DNA from: Algibacter luteus
GTDB taxonomy: Bacteria; Bacteroidota; Bacteroidia; Flavobacteriales; Flavobacteriaceae
Reading direction: 5' to 3'
Assembly (NCBI RefSeq): GCF_900141715.1
Contig: NZ_FQYK01000003.1
Location: forward strand, 165,847 to 229,846
Length of the DNA: 64,000 nt
This document shows, piece after piece, positions 26,682-35,716 of this stretch. The translations under genes were made by a program, and so were the position numbers. Position 1 is the stretch's first letter; every line of letters begins with the position of its first letter. The notes under the pieces were generated by a model, which was given only the letters and a program-made list of their open reading frames with translations, searched no databases and was not told the DNA's origin.

Positions 26682-28553
26682 TTATCTTCCCATATAAACC
26701 AATAAAACAGAAATATCGTTAGGAGAAACACCACTAATTCTTGATGCTTGAGAAACAGTTGTAGGTTGTATTTTTTTCAATTTCTCACGCGCTTCATAAC
26801 TCATCGATTTTATTTGAGAGTAATCAAAGTTAGCTGGAATTTTTACATACTCCAATCTTGATAATTTATCTGCATTATTTTTTTCTTTGGCGATATAACC
26901 AGAATATTTTACTTGAATTTCGGTCTGCTCTATTACTTCTCTGTCTAGATTATTTTCTTGAATATAGGCTTCAACACTTTGAACCTTTCTAACATCATCC
27001 ATTTCAATATTAGGTCTAGAAAACACTTTAAAAAGTTTTCCCGATTGATTAACTGGTGCCGAATTTTTAGATTCTAAAATCGGATTAATCTCTTCTGGTT
27101 TTACACTTTGAGTTTCAAAAAAACTTACGAATCTTTCAGCCGCTTCGTGTTTTTCTTCCATGCGCTTCAAACGCTTTTCTGAGGCTAAACCTAACTCATA
27201 ACCTTTAGGAGTTAGTCTTAAATCTGCATTATCCTGACGAAGCAAAGTTCTGTACTCTGCTCTAGATGTAAACATTCGATAAGGCTCTTCTGTACCTTTC
27301 GTAATTAAATCGTCTATTAATACTCCAATATAAGCTTCGTCTCTTTTTAAGGTAAACGCTTCTTTTTCCTGAACTTTTAAACTCGCATTTATTCCAGCCA
27401 TTAAACCTTGCGACGCGGCTTCTTCGTAACCAGTGGTTCCATTAATCTGACCTGCAAAATACAAGCCCTCTACAAGTTTAGTTTCAAGAGTATGTTTTAA
27501 TTGAGTAGGTGGAAAATAATCATATTCAATAGCATAACCTGGTCTGAAAAACTTCACATTCTCAAAACCAACTACCGAACGTAAAGCTTTAAACTGAACA
27601 TCTTCTGGCAACGAAGTTGAAAAACCATTTACATAAACTTCGCATGTATTCCAACCTTCTGGTTCGATAAATAATTGATGTCTATCCTTATCAGCAAAAC
27701 GATTTATTTTGTCTTCTATAGAAGGACAATATCGAGGACCTAAACTTTTTATCCTACCATTAAACATAGGTGATCTATCAAAACCTTCACGTAATAAATC
27801 ATGCACTTGTTCACTTGTGTAAGTCATATAACAAGACCGCTGATTTACTAATGGTTTTGTAATATCTAAATAGGAAAATTTCTCAGGATTTTCATCCCCA
27901 GGTTGTTCCGTCATTTTTGTAAAATCGAGAGATCTGCCATCAACACGAGGAGGTGTTCCCGTTTTCATTCTTCCCGATTCAAAACCTAATTCAACTAACT
28001 GCTCTGTAATTCCAGTTGCTGCTTTTTCCCCAGCTCGTCCTCCACCAAAATTTTTATCACCTATATGAATTAATCCGTTTAAAAAAGTACCGTTAGTTAG
28101 TACAACAGATTTTCCTTTTATTTCAACTCCTAAAGATGTTTTAACACCAACCACTTTATGATTCTCAACCAACAACCCCGAAACCATTTCTTGATAGAAA
28201 TCAAGATTAGGCGTACCTTCTAATAGTAACCTCCAATCTTCAGCAAAACGCATTCTGTCACTCTGAACTCTCGGACTCCACATAGCGGGTCCTTTAGATT
28301 TGTTTAGCATTTTAAATTGAATTGCTGAAGTATCAGAAACAATTCCACTGTAACCACCAAGAGCATCAATTTCACGCACAATTTGCCCTTTAGCAATGCC
28401 ACCCATAGCAGGATTACAAGACATTTGTGCAATGTTTTGTAAATTCATGGTAACTAGCAACGTTTTGCTTCCCATATTTGCAGCAGCAGCAGCAGCTTCA
28501 CTTCCTGCGTGTCCTGCGCCAACAACTATAACATCATAAAGCTCGTTAAACAT
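26682..28553 (-). CDS. mnmG: tRNA uridine-5-carboxymethylaminomethyl modification enzyme MnmG (GidA)
   Basis: 623 residues from ATG 28553; a TTG at 28568 is in frame but the family starts at MFNELYDVIVVGAG. FAD-binding GAGHAGSEAA (about residues 11-20), CNPAMGGIAKG (about 46-56), GTPPRVDGRS and the Cys region RSCYMTYT, TTGYEEAASQGLMAGINA and the C-terminal GVSPNDISVLLVYMGR are all diagnostic. With MnmE it modifies U34 of certain tRNAs. In many bacteria gidA lies close to oriC; here two parS-like palindromes flank it, one in each intergenic gap. Confidence 0.97.
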   Translation of the reverse strand: MFNELYDVIVVGAGHAGSEAAAAAANMGSKTLLVTMNLQNIAQMSCNPAMGGIAKGQIVREIDALGGYSGIVSDTSAIQFKMLNKSKGPAMWSPRVQSDRMRFAEDWRLLLEGTPNLDFYQEMVSGLLVENHKVVGVKTSLGVEIKGKSVVLTNGTFLNGLIHIGDKNFGGGRAGEKAATGITEQLVELGFESGRMKTGTPPRVDGRSLDFTKMTEQPGDENPEKFSYLDITKPLVNQRSCYMTYTSEQVHDLLREGFDRSPMFNGRIKSLGPRYCPSIEDKINRFADKDRHQLFIEPEGWNTCEVYVNGFSTSLPEDVQFKALRSVVGFENVKFFRPGYAIEYDYFPPTQLKHTLETKLVEGLYFAGQINGTTGYEEAASQGLMAGINASLKVQEKEAFTLKRDEAYIGVLIDDLITKGTEEPYRMFTSRAEYRTLLRQDNADLRLTPKGYELGLASEKRLKRMEEKHEAAERFVSFFETQSVKPEEINPILESKNSAPVNQSGKLFKVFSRPNIEMDDVRKVQSVEAYIQENNLDREVIEQTEIQVKYSGYIAKEKNNADKLSRLEYVKIPANFDYSQIKSMSYEAREKLKKIQPTTVSQASRISGVSPNDISVLLVYMGR

Positions 28554-28575
28554 AATTCTATAATTCAATTTACAT

Positions 28576-28589
28576 GTTCCACGTGGAAC
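28576..28589. other. parS: parS-like site (ParB-binding palindrome), upstream of mnmG
   Basis: GTTCCACGTGGAAC again, here inside a longer perfect 22-base palindrome (28572-28593, arms ACATGTTCCAC). It matches the 16-base form TGTTCCACGTGGAACA completely. It is 23 bases upstream of the mnmG ATG, so bound ParB could also affect mnmG transcription. Confidence 0.87.
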
Positions 28590-28628
28590 ATGTCGCTAAT
28601 TTAAGTTTGCAAATATACGTTGAAATCT

Positions 28629-29045
28629 TTAATTATTAATACGTTGCGCCAAGTAGAAGTTTTCTTTGTTACGCATGGTTTTAGCCTCTTCAGCTGTTTT
28701 GTCTTTGTAGCCACAATAATGCAATATACCATGAATGATAACCCGGTGTAGCTCATCAATAAATTCAACACCGAAATCTATAGCGTTTTCCTTCACCCGT
28801 TCAACAGAAATAAACACATCTCCCTGTATTATTTTTCCTATAGAATAATCAAAACTAATAATATCTGTTAACGTATCATGCTTAAGAAATTCTACATTCA
28901 ATTTGTGAAGATAGTCATCATCACAAAACACATAATTGACTTCTTCTAATTTAAATCCTTCAGCAGAAATTGTTTCTATTACCCATTTGGTAACTTCCTC
29001 TTCTGATTCCAAAATAAAATCAGTCTCGTAATTGAAATTAATCAT
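28629..29045 (-). CDS. ybeY: Endoribonuclease YbeY (16S rRNA maturation)
   Basis: 138 residues. The UPF0054 signature is present as HGILHYCGYKDK (about residues 104-115), with two of the zinc-binding His and an Asp where E. coli has DH, as in other Bacteroidota. DIISFDY (about 60) is the other conserved segment. It is a single-strand endoribonuclease in rRNA processing and ribosome quality control. It overlaps the end of the DUF4175 gene by 8 bases, so these two are translationally coupled. Confidence 0.93.
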   Translation of the reverse strand: MINFNYETDFILESEEEVTKWVIETISAEGFKLEEVNYVFCDDDYLHKLNVEFLKHDTLTDIISFDYSIGKIIQGDVFISVERVKENAIDFGVEFIDELHRVIIHGILHYCGYKDKTAEEAKTMRNKENFYLAQRINN

Positions 29046-32000
29046 TAGCGTTTTTAAAATACTCTTGAACTTTCTTTTTATAAACTTGCTGCAAAGGTAA
29101 AGCTTGACGATTTAAAATTTCAGTAGTTTGAAAATATTGTTTGGCTTTGGGGATCTGATTGGTAGAAGAACCGTCAAATTGCTTTCTATTTGTTTCTGAT
29201 TCGCGTTTATTATCTTCTCCTTGTTGAAAGGTTGCATTTTCTAATTTTAATAACTGATGTTTCAATTCCATCATTTTTTGAAGCACTTGATTTGTAAAAC
29301 CATTATTTAGTAAATCCAATTCAATATCCTCCATTTTACGAACTAGCGCATCCCCATTACCACCTAAACCTTCTTTTTCTATTTTATCCTGTAAAGCCTG
29401 TCGCAATTGCTGTTGTTGTTGATAAATTTGAAACAATAGCTCATTTTCTTCTTCACTATTGCCTTCGCCTTCGCCTCCTGATTGTTTTCCATTCTCACCT
29501 TTCTCTTTTCCTTTTTCCTTTCCGTCTTTACCAGATTTTCCATCTTTGCCTTTTTCATCTTCCTTTTCCCCTTCTCCCTCTTTTTTACCTTCACCTTCAT
29601 TAGGCTTTCCCTTCTTGCCTTTTTTCATACCCTCTTCCATCATTTTATTAAGTTCTTCTTGACTCATAATAATGTCCGGTAATTGCATATCCCCATCACC
29701 TCCTTTACCAGCCGACATACTCATACTTTCCTGCATGCTATCAAGCATATTACTTAAAAAATCTGCCAAATTATTTGCTGCAGTAACCGTAAATTGTTGA
29801 TTAGATATACCTTGATACAATTGGCTTTCGGCTAACAAACTCAATGCCTTATCCATGTTATAATACACTTCCGTAATTTCCTTATTAACGTGTTCTGAAA
29901 GTTTTGGTTGACGTAAAGACAATGCAAATAAACTATCATCGATGTGTTGAAAATGCTCCCGTAAATTACTCTGCTTTTTTAGGTAACCAGCATACTTATT
30001 ATGATTAATCTCTATGCTTTTAAAACGCTCCATTAATGCTTCCTGATCAAAAGAAAATAGCACTAAATTGTCAAGTATTTGACGCAGCATATCCATATCT
30101 TCTTGTATCTGCTCTCCTCCACTAGCTTGCATCATGCTTTGCATTTGCTGACTCATTTGCTTCATCTTTTGAGCTGCCTTCTTCTGACTCTTTTGGGCAT
30201 TCTTTGTATTCTGATTTTCTTGAGTATTTTCAGGTTTTTGGTTTTCTTCAGAGTTTTGTTCCTCCTCTTTCTTCTGTAATTCTTCCGAAGCTTTTTGCTG
30301 TTCCTTTTTTACTTCATTTTCATCCAACTTATCTCTAGGGATATCTATTGGCTTTTTTAAACTTTCACTTTCTTGCTCTAATTCTTCTAATTGCTTTACA
30401 AGGTCTTCAAATTGTTTATTTAAATCATCTTGTTTTTCTTTGGTGTTTTCTTCCTCATTCTCACGCGACAGTTTTTCTTGTTCGTCTGCTAACTTATCTA
30501 AATCGTCTCCTAGTTTTTCTAATTTCTTTTCAACGTAAAAGCGCTTCGTAAGTTCTAATAACTGTTCTAAACTTCGCTTCTTATTTTTATTCTGTTTTGC
30601 TAAATCGTCGAGTTTTTTTACCAACTCTTCATTATTTATTTTTTCTTGTAACTTCTTAATCTCATCCAAAAGTTTTTCATCCTTCTTTAATTGCTCCTCA
30701 TTATCTTTTAAACGCTCTTTTAAATCTTCTTTAAACTGATCTTGCTCTGGATTTTCTTTTTGAAACTCCTCCAAATTATCCTTCAATTTTCTATTGAAGT
30801 TTTTCATCATTTCATCTTGCTGTTGTTGGCGCTTAAAAAATGATTCTAGCTTCTTTTTATCATTGAAATTTAAACTGGTTTTCTCTTTCTGAGTCTTGGT
30901 AAGTTCTTGCAATTGTTTGTCTTGTTCATCAAACTTTTTCAAAGACTTATTTAAATCTTTAATTGTTTCGCTTTGCTCTTCTAACTTTTTCTCGGCTTCT
31001 TCACTTTCAGTACGCTTTCTATAACTAAAAACGCTACTATTGGTGCTTTTGTAGTTGTTAACTCTATCATTATCAATAATTTGAAAAAATAATTCATATG
31101 AAACCCCAGCTTTTATATCTAATTGATTTGGAAATGCACTAATAAAATCTGCTATATTAGAATTTGATAATGGAATGCCTTCATACTTCTTTTCCTTTGG
31201 CTTATCAGAAGGATAATAAACCATTTGCAACTTGCTAAACCCATAATCGTCGCTTACTTGTCCGTAAAAATATAGCGTTTGTAAATCCAAACTATCGCGC
31301 TTTACTTTTAGATCAATTTCTGGATATTCATCTTTAATAACATCAATGCTAAAAGATAAATTTTCGTAATCTTTAAGATTTTTATTGCTTGTACTTAAGG
31401 TGTAATCAAAATTAGAAAATAGTTGCTTTGTTGCTTCAAAAGTATTTCGATTTTCTGATTTAAAGCCCACAGTATCTTTGGCATAAAGAAACACTTGATC
31501 TGTTGATTTAGTTTGAAGTTGCCACCTCACAAAAGTGCCTTCAGGAACAATGGCATTTCCTGTGCTCTTTAAAACCTCATTTTTCTTTTTTGTATAACTA
31601 GGGTAATCTAAAACCATGTTGAAGCTTAGTAAAGAAGGGGTTTCAACAACATTTATTGTGTAAGGTTTAGATATGACTTCGTTTGCCAACAACTGAAAGG
31701 TTATGGCTTCTTTAGGCTGCGTAAACACATATTCAAACTCACCAGCGCTTTCTTGTTGTAAAAAATAAGTTTCATTATTATAGCTTATTTGAGCACTTTC
31801 AGGGATTATTTCGCCTGCTGTTTTCACAATAAGTTTAAAATCTTTATTCTCAATGGCATCTAAATTTTCATTCACCACAAAAAACTGAAATGGAGCCGGT
31901 GGTTCGTAAGCTGTTTTGTAATGAACAACACGTTTATAACTATCACTAAACCAATTAAAATTTCCTGTAGCAAAGGTTAGAAGCAATATAATTACCGGAA

Positions 32001-32472
32001 TTGCAGCGTATTTTAAGTACCCTAAATTCTTTTTAAAATTAATAGCGAGTTTAAAAGGGACAGGTTTTAACTCTAAAGACTTCTGCTCTATACTGGCTAA
32101 AAGTAATTCGGATTCTGATGGTGTTTGATGTAATTGAAGTACATTTAATAATTTATCGTTCACTTCAGGAAAATGTTGCCCAATTATTTTTGAAGCCGCA
32201 TGATAATCTATTCCTTTTTGAAGCTTAAATAACTTTGCTAACGGAATGAAAATAAACTTTACAAGCAAGCCAAATTCTACTCCAATAAATAGCCAAAACA
32301 GTACCGTTCTAGAGGTTGTCTTTAGCCATAAAACATGCTCAATAAATACGGTAAATAGAAAATATAGCAAACCAATAGCGAAAAATAAAATAGCGCCTTT
32401 AAGCAACTCATTAGAGTAATAGCGCCTAATAAATGCTTCTAATTTGGTTTGTATGTGCTCGAAATTACTCAA
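29038..32472 (-). CDS. DUF4175 family giant membrane/coiled-coil protein
   Basis: 1144 residues. The start is TTG 32472: the next upstream codons include a stop and no early ATG exists. Membrane helices lie at about residues 23-45, 52-75 and 150-168. Then follow an Ig-like periplasmic region (about 190-480), a long charged coiled coil (about 490-800), a Gln/Met-rich stretch, and a low-complexity Gly/Lys/Glu tract at about 960-1030 before a conserved end. This is the architecture of DUF4175, known only in Bacteroidota; the function is unknown. It is followed by ybeY with an 8-base overlap. Confidence 0.88.
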   Translation of the reverse strand: MSNFEHIQTKLEAFIRRYYSNELLKGAILFFAIGLLYFLFTVFIEHVLWLKTTSRTVLFWLFIGVEFGLLVKFIFIPLAKLFKLQKGIDYHAASKIIGQHFPEVNDKLLNVLQLHQTPSESELLLASIEQKSLELKPVPFKLAINFKKNLGYLKYAAIPVIILLLTFATGNFNWFSDSYKRVVHYKTAYEPPAPFQFFVVNENLDAIENKDFKLIVKTAGEIIPESAQISYNNETYFLQQESAGEFEYVFTQPKEAITFQLLANEVISKPYTINVVETPSLLSFNMVLDYPSYTKKKNEVLKSTGNAIVPEGTFVRWQLQTKSTDQVFLYAKDTVGFKSENRNTFEATKQLFSNFDYTLSTSNKNLKDYENLSFSIDVIKDEYPEIDLKVKRDSLDLQTLYFYGQVSDDYGFSKLQMVYYPSDKPKEKKYEGIPLSNSNIADFISAFPNQLDIKAGVSYELFFQIIDNDRVNNYKSTNSSVFSYRKRTESEEAEKKLEEQSETIKDLNKSLKKFDEQDKQLQELTKTQKEKTSLNFNDKKKLESFFKRQQQQDEMMKNFNRKLKDNLEEFQKENPEQDQFKEDLKERLKDNEEQLKKDEKLLDEIKKLQEKINNEELVKKLDDLAKQNKNKKRSLEQLLELTKRFYVEKKLEKLGDDLDKLADEQEKLSRENEEENTKEKQDDLNKQFEDLVKQLEELEQESESLKKPIDIPRDKLDENEVKKEQQKASEELQKKEEEQNSEENQKPENTQENQNTKNAQKSQKKAAQKMKQMSQQMQSMMQASGGEQIQEDMDMLRQILDNLVLFSFDQEALMERFKSIEINHNKYAGYLKKQSNLREHFQHIDDSLFALSLRQPKLSEHVNKEITEVYYNMDKALSLLAESQLYQGISNQQFTVTAANNLADFLSNMLDSMQESMSMSAGKGGDGDMQLPDIIMSQEELNKMMEEGMKKGKKGKPNEGEGKKEGEGEKEDEKGKDGKSGKDGKEKGKEKGENGKQSGGEGEGNSEEENELLFQIYQQQQQLRQALQDKIEKEGLGGNGDALVRKMEDIELDLLNNGFTNQVLQKMMELKHQLLKLENATFQQGEDNKRESETNRKQFDGSSTNQIPKAKQYFQTTEILNRQALPLQQVYKKKVQEYFKNAND

Positions 32473-32572
32473 CTTGCCTTATTTAACTTACTAAACTACA
32501 ATTTTATTTTGTACTTCAATTTACTAACTTTACTAAAACTTCGTTAATACGTCGTTTATCAATAAAATCTAA

Positions 32573-33613
32573 ATGAAAGATTTAAAATACTTAGCCGCTT
32601 TTACGATTCCTTTGGTTACTTTTTTTGCTATACATTTCCAAGGGGTGTTTTCATATCTAACGCCTTTTTACGGTTTTATTATAATTCCTATTTTAGAACT
32701 GGTATTTCCTATAGACAACAAAAATTTGGGTCCGGAAGAAGTGGAATCCCGAAAAAACAAAATACTATTTGATTGGTTGCTATACCTTAATCTACCTATT
32801 GTGTTTGGCTTGTTAATTTTTGCATTAGTGACTGTAACAACGAACTCTTTTGAGAGTTATGAATTTGTTGGATTAATAATTTCAATGGGTATTGTTTTAG
32901 GTGTAAACGGAATTAATGTAGCGCACGAACTTGGGCACAGACAAACCACAAACGAGCGTTTTTTAGGCAAAGCCTTATTGTTACCTGCGTTGTACATGCA
33001 TTTTTATATTGAGCACAATTACGGGCATCATTTACATGCTGCGACTAAAGAAGACCCCGCAACTGCCAGGTATAACCAAAGCGTGTATTCGTATTGGGTA
33101 ACCTCAATTTTTAGGCAGTACATAAGTGCTTGGAAAATCCAGAAAAAACTTCTCGTAAATAATAACTTAAGTGTCTTGTCTTTTAAAAATGATATGTTAT
33201 GGTATCTTATTCTTCAGTTATTATATCTTGGTATAATTGCCTTTGCTTTTGGCCTTACAGGGTTCCTTTTTGCATTGTTTTCCGGTATCGTTGGGTTTGT
33301 ATTGCTTGAAACTGTTAATTATATAGAACATTACGGGTTACTTAGAGCTAAAACTAAATCGGGCAGATACGAGCGTGTAAAAGCCATTCATTCGTGGAAT
33401 TCAAACCATATAATTGGAAGAATCATTCTGTATGAATTAACCCGCCATAGCGATCATCATTATAAATCTTCTAAAAAGTATCAGATTTTAGAATGCCACG
33501 AAGAAAGTCCACAAATGCCTTACGGCTATCCAACCTCGATGGTTTTGTCTTTAGTGCCGCCTTTATGGTTTAAAATCATGAACAAACGTATACCTGAAGG
33601 AATGAATTTCTAA
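32573..33613 (+). CDS. alkB: AlkB-type alkane 1-monooxygenase / membrane fatty-acyl hydroxylase
   Basis: 346 residues with about six membrane helices. The eight-histidine di-iron set of AlkB is present in order: HELGHR (about residue 117), EHNYGHHLH (about 147), the AlkB-specific NYIEHYGL (about 250) and RHSDHH (about 291). The NYxEHYG motif separates AlkB from desaturases and xylene monooxygenases. It would hydroxylate the terminal carbon of a medium-chain alkane, or possibly a fatty chain, in the inner membrane. No rubredoxin or rubredoxin reductase gene lies beside it. Monocistronic, divergent from the DUF4175 gene. Confidence 0.9.
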   Translation: MKDLKYLAAFTIPLVTFFAIHFQGVFSYLTPFYGFIIIPILELVFPIDNKNLGPEEVESRKNKILFDWLLYLNLPIVFGLLIFALVTVTTNSFESYEFVGLIISMGIVLGVNGINVAHELGHRQTTNERFLGKALLLPALYMHFYIEHNYGHHLHAATKEDPATARYNQSVYSYWVTSIFRQYISAWKIQKKLLVNNNLSVLSFKNDMLWYLILQLLYLGIIAFAFGLTGFLFALFSGIVGFVLLETVNYIEHYGLLRAKTKSGRYERVKAIHSWNSNHIIGRIILYELTRHSDHHYKSSKKYQILECHEESPQMPYGYPTSMVLSLVPPLWFKIMNKRIPEGMNF

Positions 33614-33662
33614 AAATTATTAAATCTTCTGGGTTAGAACTTCCCTCTTCTTTCTTAATATT

Positions 33663-33670
33663 TATCTTTG
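33663..33670 (+). promoter_or_regulatory. Promoter -7 box for gltX
   Basis: TATCTTTG matches TAnnTTTG and ends 19 bases before ATG 33690. No TTTG is seen at the -33 distance. Confidence 0.38.
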
Positions 33671-33689
33671 CAGTCATAATTAACAAAAC

Positions 33690-35201
33690 ATGACTAAAAA
33701 TGTTCGTGTGCGATTTGCACCAAGCCCAACTGGACCACTACATATTGGTGGCGTAAGAACTGCATTGTTCAACTATTTATTTGCTAAAAAAAATAACGGC
33801 ACTTTTGTGTTAAGGGTTGAAGATACCGACCAAAATCGCTATGTTGAAGGTGCAGAACAATATATAATTGACAGTTTAAATTGGTGCAACATTCCGTTTG
33901 ATGAAGGCCCAGGAAAGAACGAAAAATTTGGACCCTACAGACAAAGTGAACGCAAACATTTATACAAACAATACGCCGATGAATTGATTGCTTCTGGAAA
34001 TGCGTATTATGCTTTTGATACTGCCGAAACCCTCGATTTTCATAGAAAAGACCACGAAGCAAAAGGCAAAACCTTTATTTACAATTGGCATAACCGATTA
34101 AAATTATCGAATTCTCTTTCGCTTAGCGCGGAAGAAACTCAGACTAAACTAGATGCGGGTGAAGACTATGTGATTCGATTTAAAAGTCCGCAAGACGAAA
34201 CATTACACCTTACAGATATTATTCGTGGTGACATTAAAATTGATACCAACATTCTAGATGATAAAGTATTGTTTAAAAGTGATGGCATGCCAACGTATCA
34301 TCTGGCAAATATTGTAGACGACCATTTAATGGAAATCACTCACGTTATTCGTGGTGAAGAATGGTTGCCATCATTAGCATTACATTATCAGTTGTATAAA
34401 GCATTTGGATGGGAAACACCTGAATTTGCGCATTTGCCATTAATTTTAAAACCAACAGGAAAAGGTAAATTAAGCAAGCGAGATGGCGATAAATTAGGCT
34501 TTCCTGTATTTCCTTTAAAATGGACAGATCCAAAATCAGGCGATATTTCTAGAGGCTATAAAGAAGATGGTTATTTCCCTGAAGCTATGGTTAATTTCTT
34601 AGCTTTTTTAGGTTGGAATCCTGGAACCGAACAAGAAATTTTTGATTTAGATGCACTGATAAATGCTTTTGAATTAGAGCGTGTAAACAAATCTGGTGCA
34701 CGATTTGATCCTGATAAAATCAAATGGTTTAACCATCATTATATGCAAGAGCAATCGAATGATGTTTTAGCCGAATCTTTTAAATCTCAACACAGTGAAC
34801 TTGCGGAAATTGATGTCAACTACATAGCAATGGCTATTGGTTTAGTAAAAGAACGTGCTACATTTATAAGCGATTATTGGGATTTAACCCATTACTTTTT
34901 TGTTGCACCATCTGAATACGACGAGAAAGCTTCGAAAAAAGCGTTTAAGGAGGATACAAAACCATTAATGACTCAACTTATTGAAATGATTGATGGAATT
35001 GACGATTTTAGCGTTGTTAACCTTCAAACTAAAATAAAAGGCTGGATAACTTCAAACGACATTGGTTTTGGAAAAGTTATGATGCCTCTTCGTTTAGCAT
35101 TGGTGGGAGCTCTACAAGGTCCTGATGTGTTTGATATCATGTTTATGATCGGTAAAAATGAAAGTATCAAACGCATTGAAAAGGTGATTAACAAACTGTA
35201 A
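33690..35201 (+). CDS. gltX: Glutamyl-tRNA synthetase
   Basis: 503 residues, class I synthetase. The HIGH-type motif is PSPTGPLHIGGVRTALFNYL (residues 10-29) and the KMSKS-type motif is KLSKRDG (about residue 261). IRGEEWLPS and HLPLILKPTGKGK are typical of bacterial GluRS. It charges tRNA-Glu; no gatCAB is in the window and a separate glnS is present at 41727-43724, so this GluRS is probably discriminating. It stands alone between alkB and the arsenic operon. Confidence 0.97.
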   Translation: MTKNVRVRFAPSPTGPLHIGGVRTALFNYLFAKKNNGTFVLRVEDTDQNRYVEGAEQYIIDSLNWCNIPFDEGPGKNEKFGPYRQSERKHLYKQYADELIASGNAYYAFDTAETLDFHRKDHEAKGKTFIYNWHNRLKLSNSLSLSAEETQTKLDAGEDYVIRFKSPQDETLHLTDIIRGDIKIDTNILDDKVLFKSDGMPTYHLANIVDDHLMEITHVIRGEEWLPSLALHYQLYKAFGWETPEFAHLPLILKPTGKGKLSKRDGDKLGFPVFPLKWTDPKSGDISRGYKEDGYFPEAMVNFLAFLGWNPGTEQEIFDLDALINAFELERVNKSGARFDPDKIKWFNHHYMQEQSNDVLAESFKSQHSELAEIDVNYIAMAIGLVKERATFISDYWDLTHYFFVAPSEYDEKASKKAFKEDTKPLMTQLIEMIDGIDDFSVVNLQTKIKGWITSNDIGFGKVMMPLRLALVGALQGPDVFDIMFMIGKNESIKRIEKVINKL

Positions 35202-35282
35202 TTTTAGGCTCCAAAAAGCGTATTAAATACAAATACTTACCATTTTTCATTCTAAATTACACAGCAAAATCATGAAAAATGT

Positions 35283-35313
35283 TTTGTTGTTTCATCTGTT
35301 AATCGTAATATTG
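35283..35313 (+). promoter_or_regulatory. Promoter of the arsenic operon
   Basis: TTTG (35283-35286), a 19-base spacer and TAATATTG (35306-35313; one mismatch to TAnnTTTG) lie 22 bases before the arsR ATG. The operator-like box at 35299-35322 covers the -7 box. Confidence 0.45.
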
Positions 35314-35322
35314 CAATAAACA
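35299..35322 (+). promoter_or_regulatory. ArsR operator, copy 1
   Basis: 24-base box with an imperfect dyad core ATCGTAATATTGCAAT (12 of 16 positions symmetric). It shares 20 of 24 bases with a second box at 35684-35707, placed just before the next gene. Its overlap with the promoter fits autorepression by the ArsR protein encoded immediately downstream. Confidence 0.5.
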
Positions 35323-35335
35323 AATTAAAGAAATC

Positions 35336-35668
35336 ATGGGATTAGCTAAAACAGAAATGTTTACCGACCTACAAAACGAAATTGCTCTATTTGCAAAGGT
35401 GTTTGGGCATCCTGCCCGAGTGTCCATTTTACAGCACTTATTTAAAATTAATACTTGTGTCTGTGGAGATTTGGTGGAGGAGATTGGACTAGCACAACCA
35501 ACTATTTCTCAACATCTCAAAGAACTTAAACACTTGGGTTTAATAAAGGGTAATGTTGAAGGCACAAGCGTTTGCTACTGCATAAATCAAGATAATTGGA
35601 AGGCTATGAAAAAAGTTATGACCGAATTTCTGAATCAAGACCTGACTCAAAAACAAGACTGCTGCTAA
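35336..35668 (+). CDS. arsR: ArsR/SmtB-family metalloregulator
   Basis: 110 residues, winged helix-turn-helix. The recognition region QPTISQHLKELKHLGLIKG (about residues 60-78) is preceded by NTCVCGDLVEE (about 43-53), with the CxC that binds As(III)/Sb(III) in ArsR proteins. The C-terminus ends in DCC, giving extra thiols. It is first gene of an operon with a DUF6428 gene, arsenate reductase and arsenite efflux gene, so it is the arsenite-responsive repressor of that operon. Confidence 0.92.
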   Translation: MGLAKTEMFTDLQNEIALFAKVFGHPARVSILQHLFKINTCVCGDLVEEIGLAQPTISQHLKELKHLGLIKGNVEGTSVCYCINQDNWKAMKKVMTEFLNQDLTQKQDCC

Positions 35669-35683
35669 AAAAATTTTAACATA

Positions 35684-35707
35684 TTAATCGCATAATCGCA
35701 ATAAACA
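35684..35707 (+). promoter_or_regulatory. ArsR operator-like box, copy 2
   Basis: Starts TTAATCG and ends GCAATAAACA like copy 1; 20 of 24 bases are identical. It lies in the 48-base gap between arsR and the DUF6428 gene, 9 bases before the ATG. No TAnnTTTG box accompanies it, so it may be a second operator for an internal promoter or a remnant of a duplicated leader. Confidence 0.42.
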
Positions 35708-35716
35708 TATAACATT

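Noticed and set aside
26659-28593. A chromosomal replication origin at mnmG
   Set aside because: parS-like palindromes are present, but I saw no cluster of TTATCCACA-type DnaA boxes or AT-rich unwinding repeat here, and no dnaA or dnaN gene.
29379-30551. Several open frames opposite to and out of frame with the DUF4175 gene
   Set aside because: They are shadows of its low-complexity Lys/Glu and coiled-coil coding sequence and have matching skewed composition (Ser/Pro/Phe or Leu/His runs).
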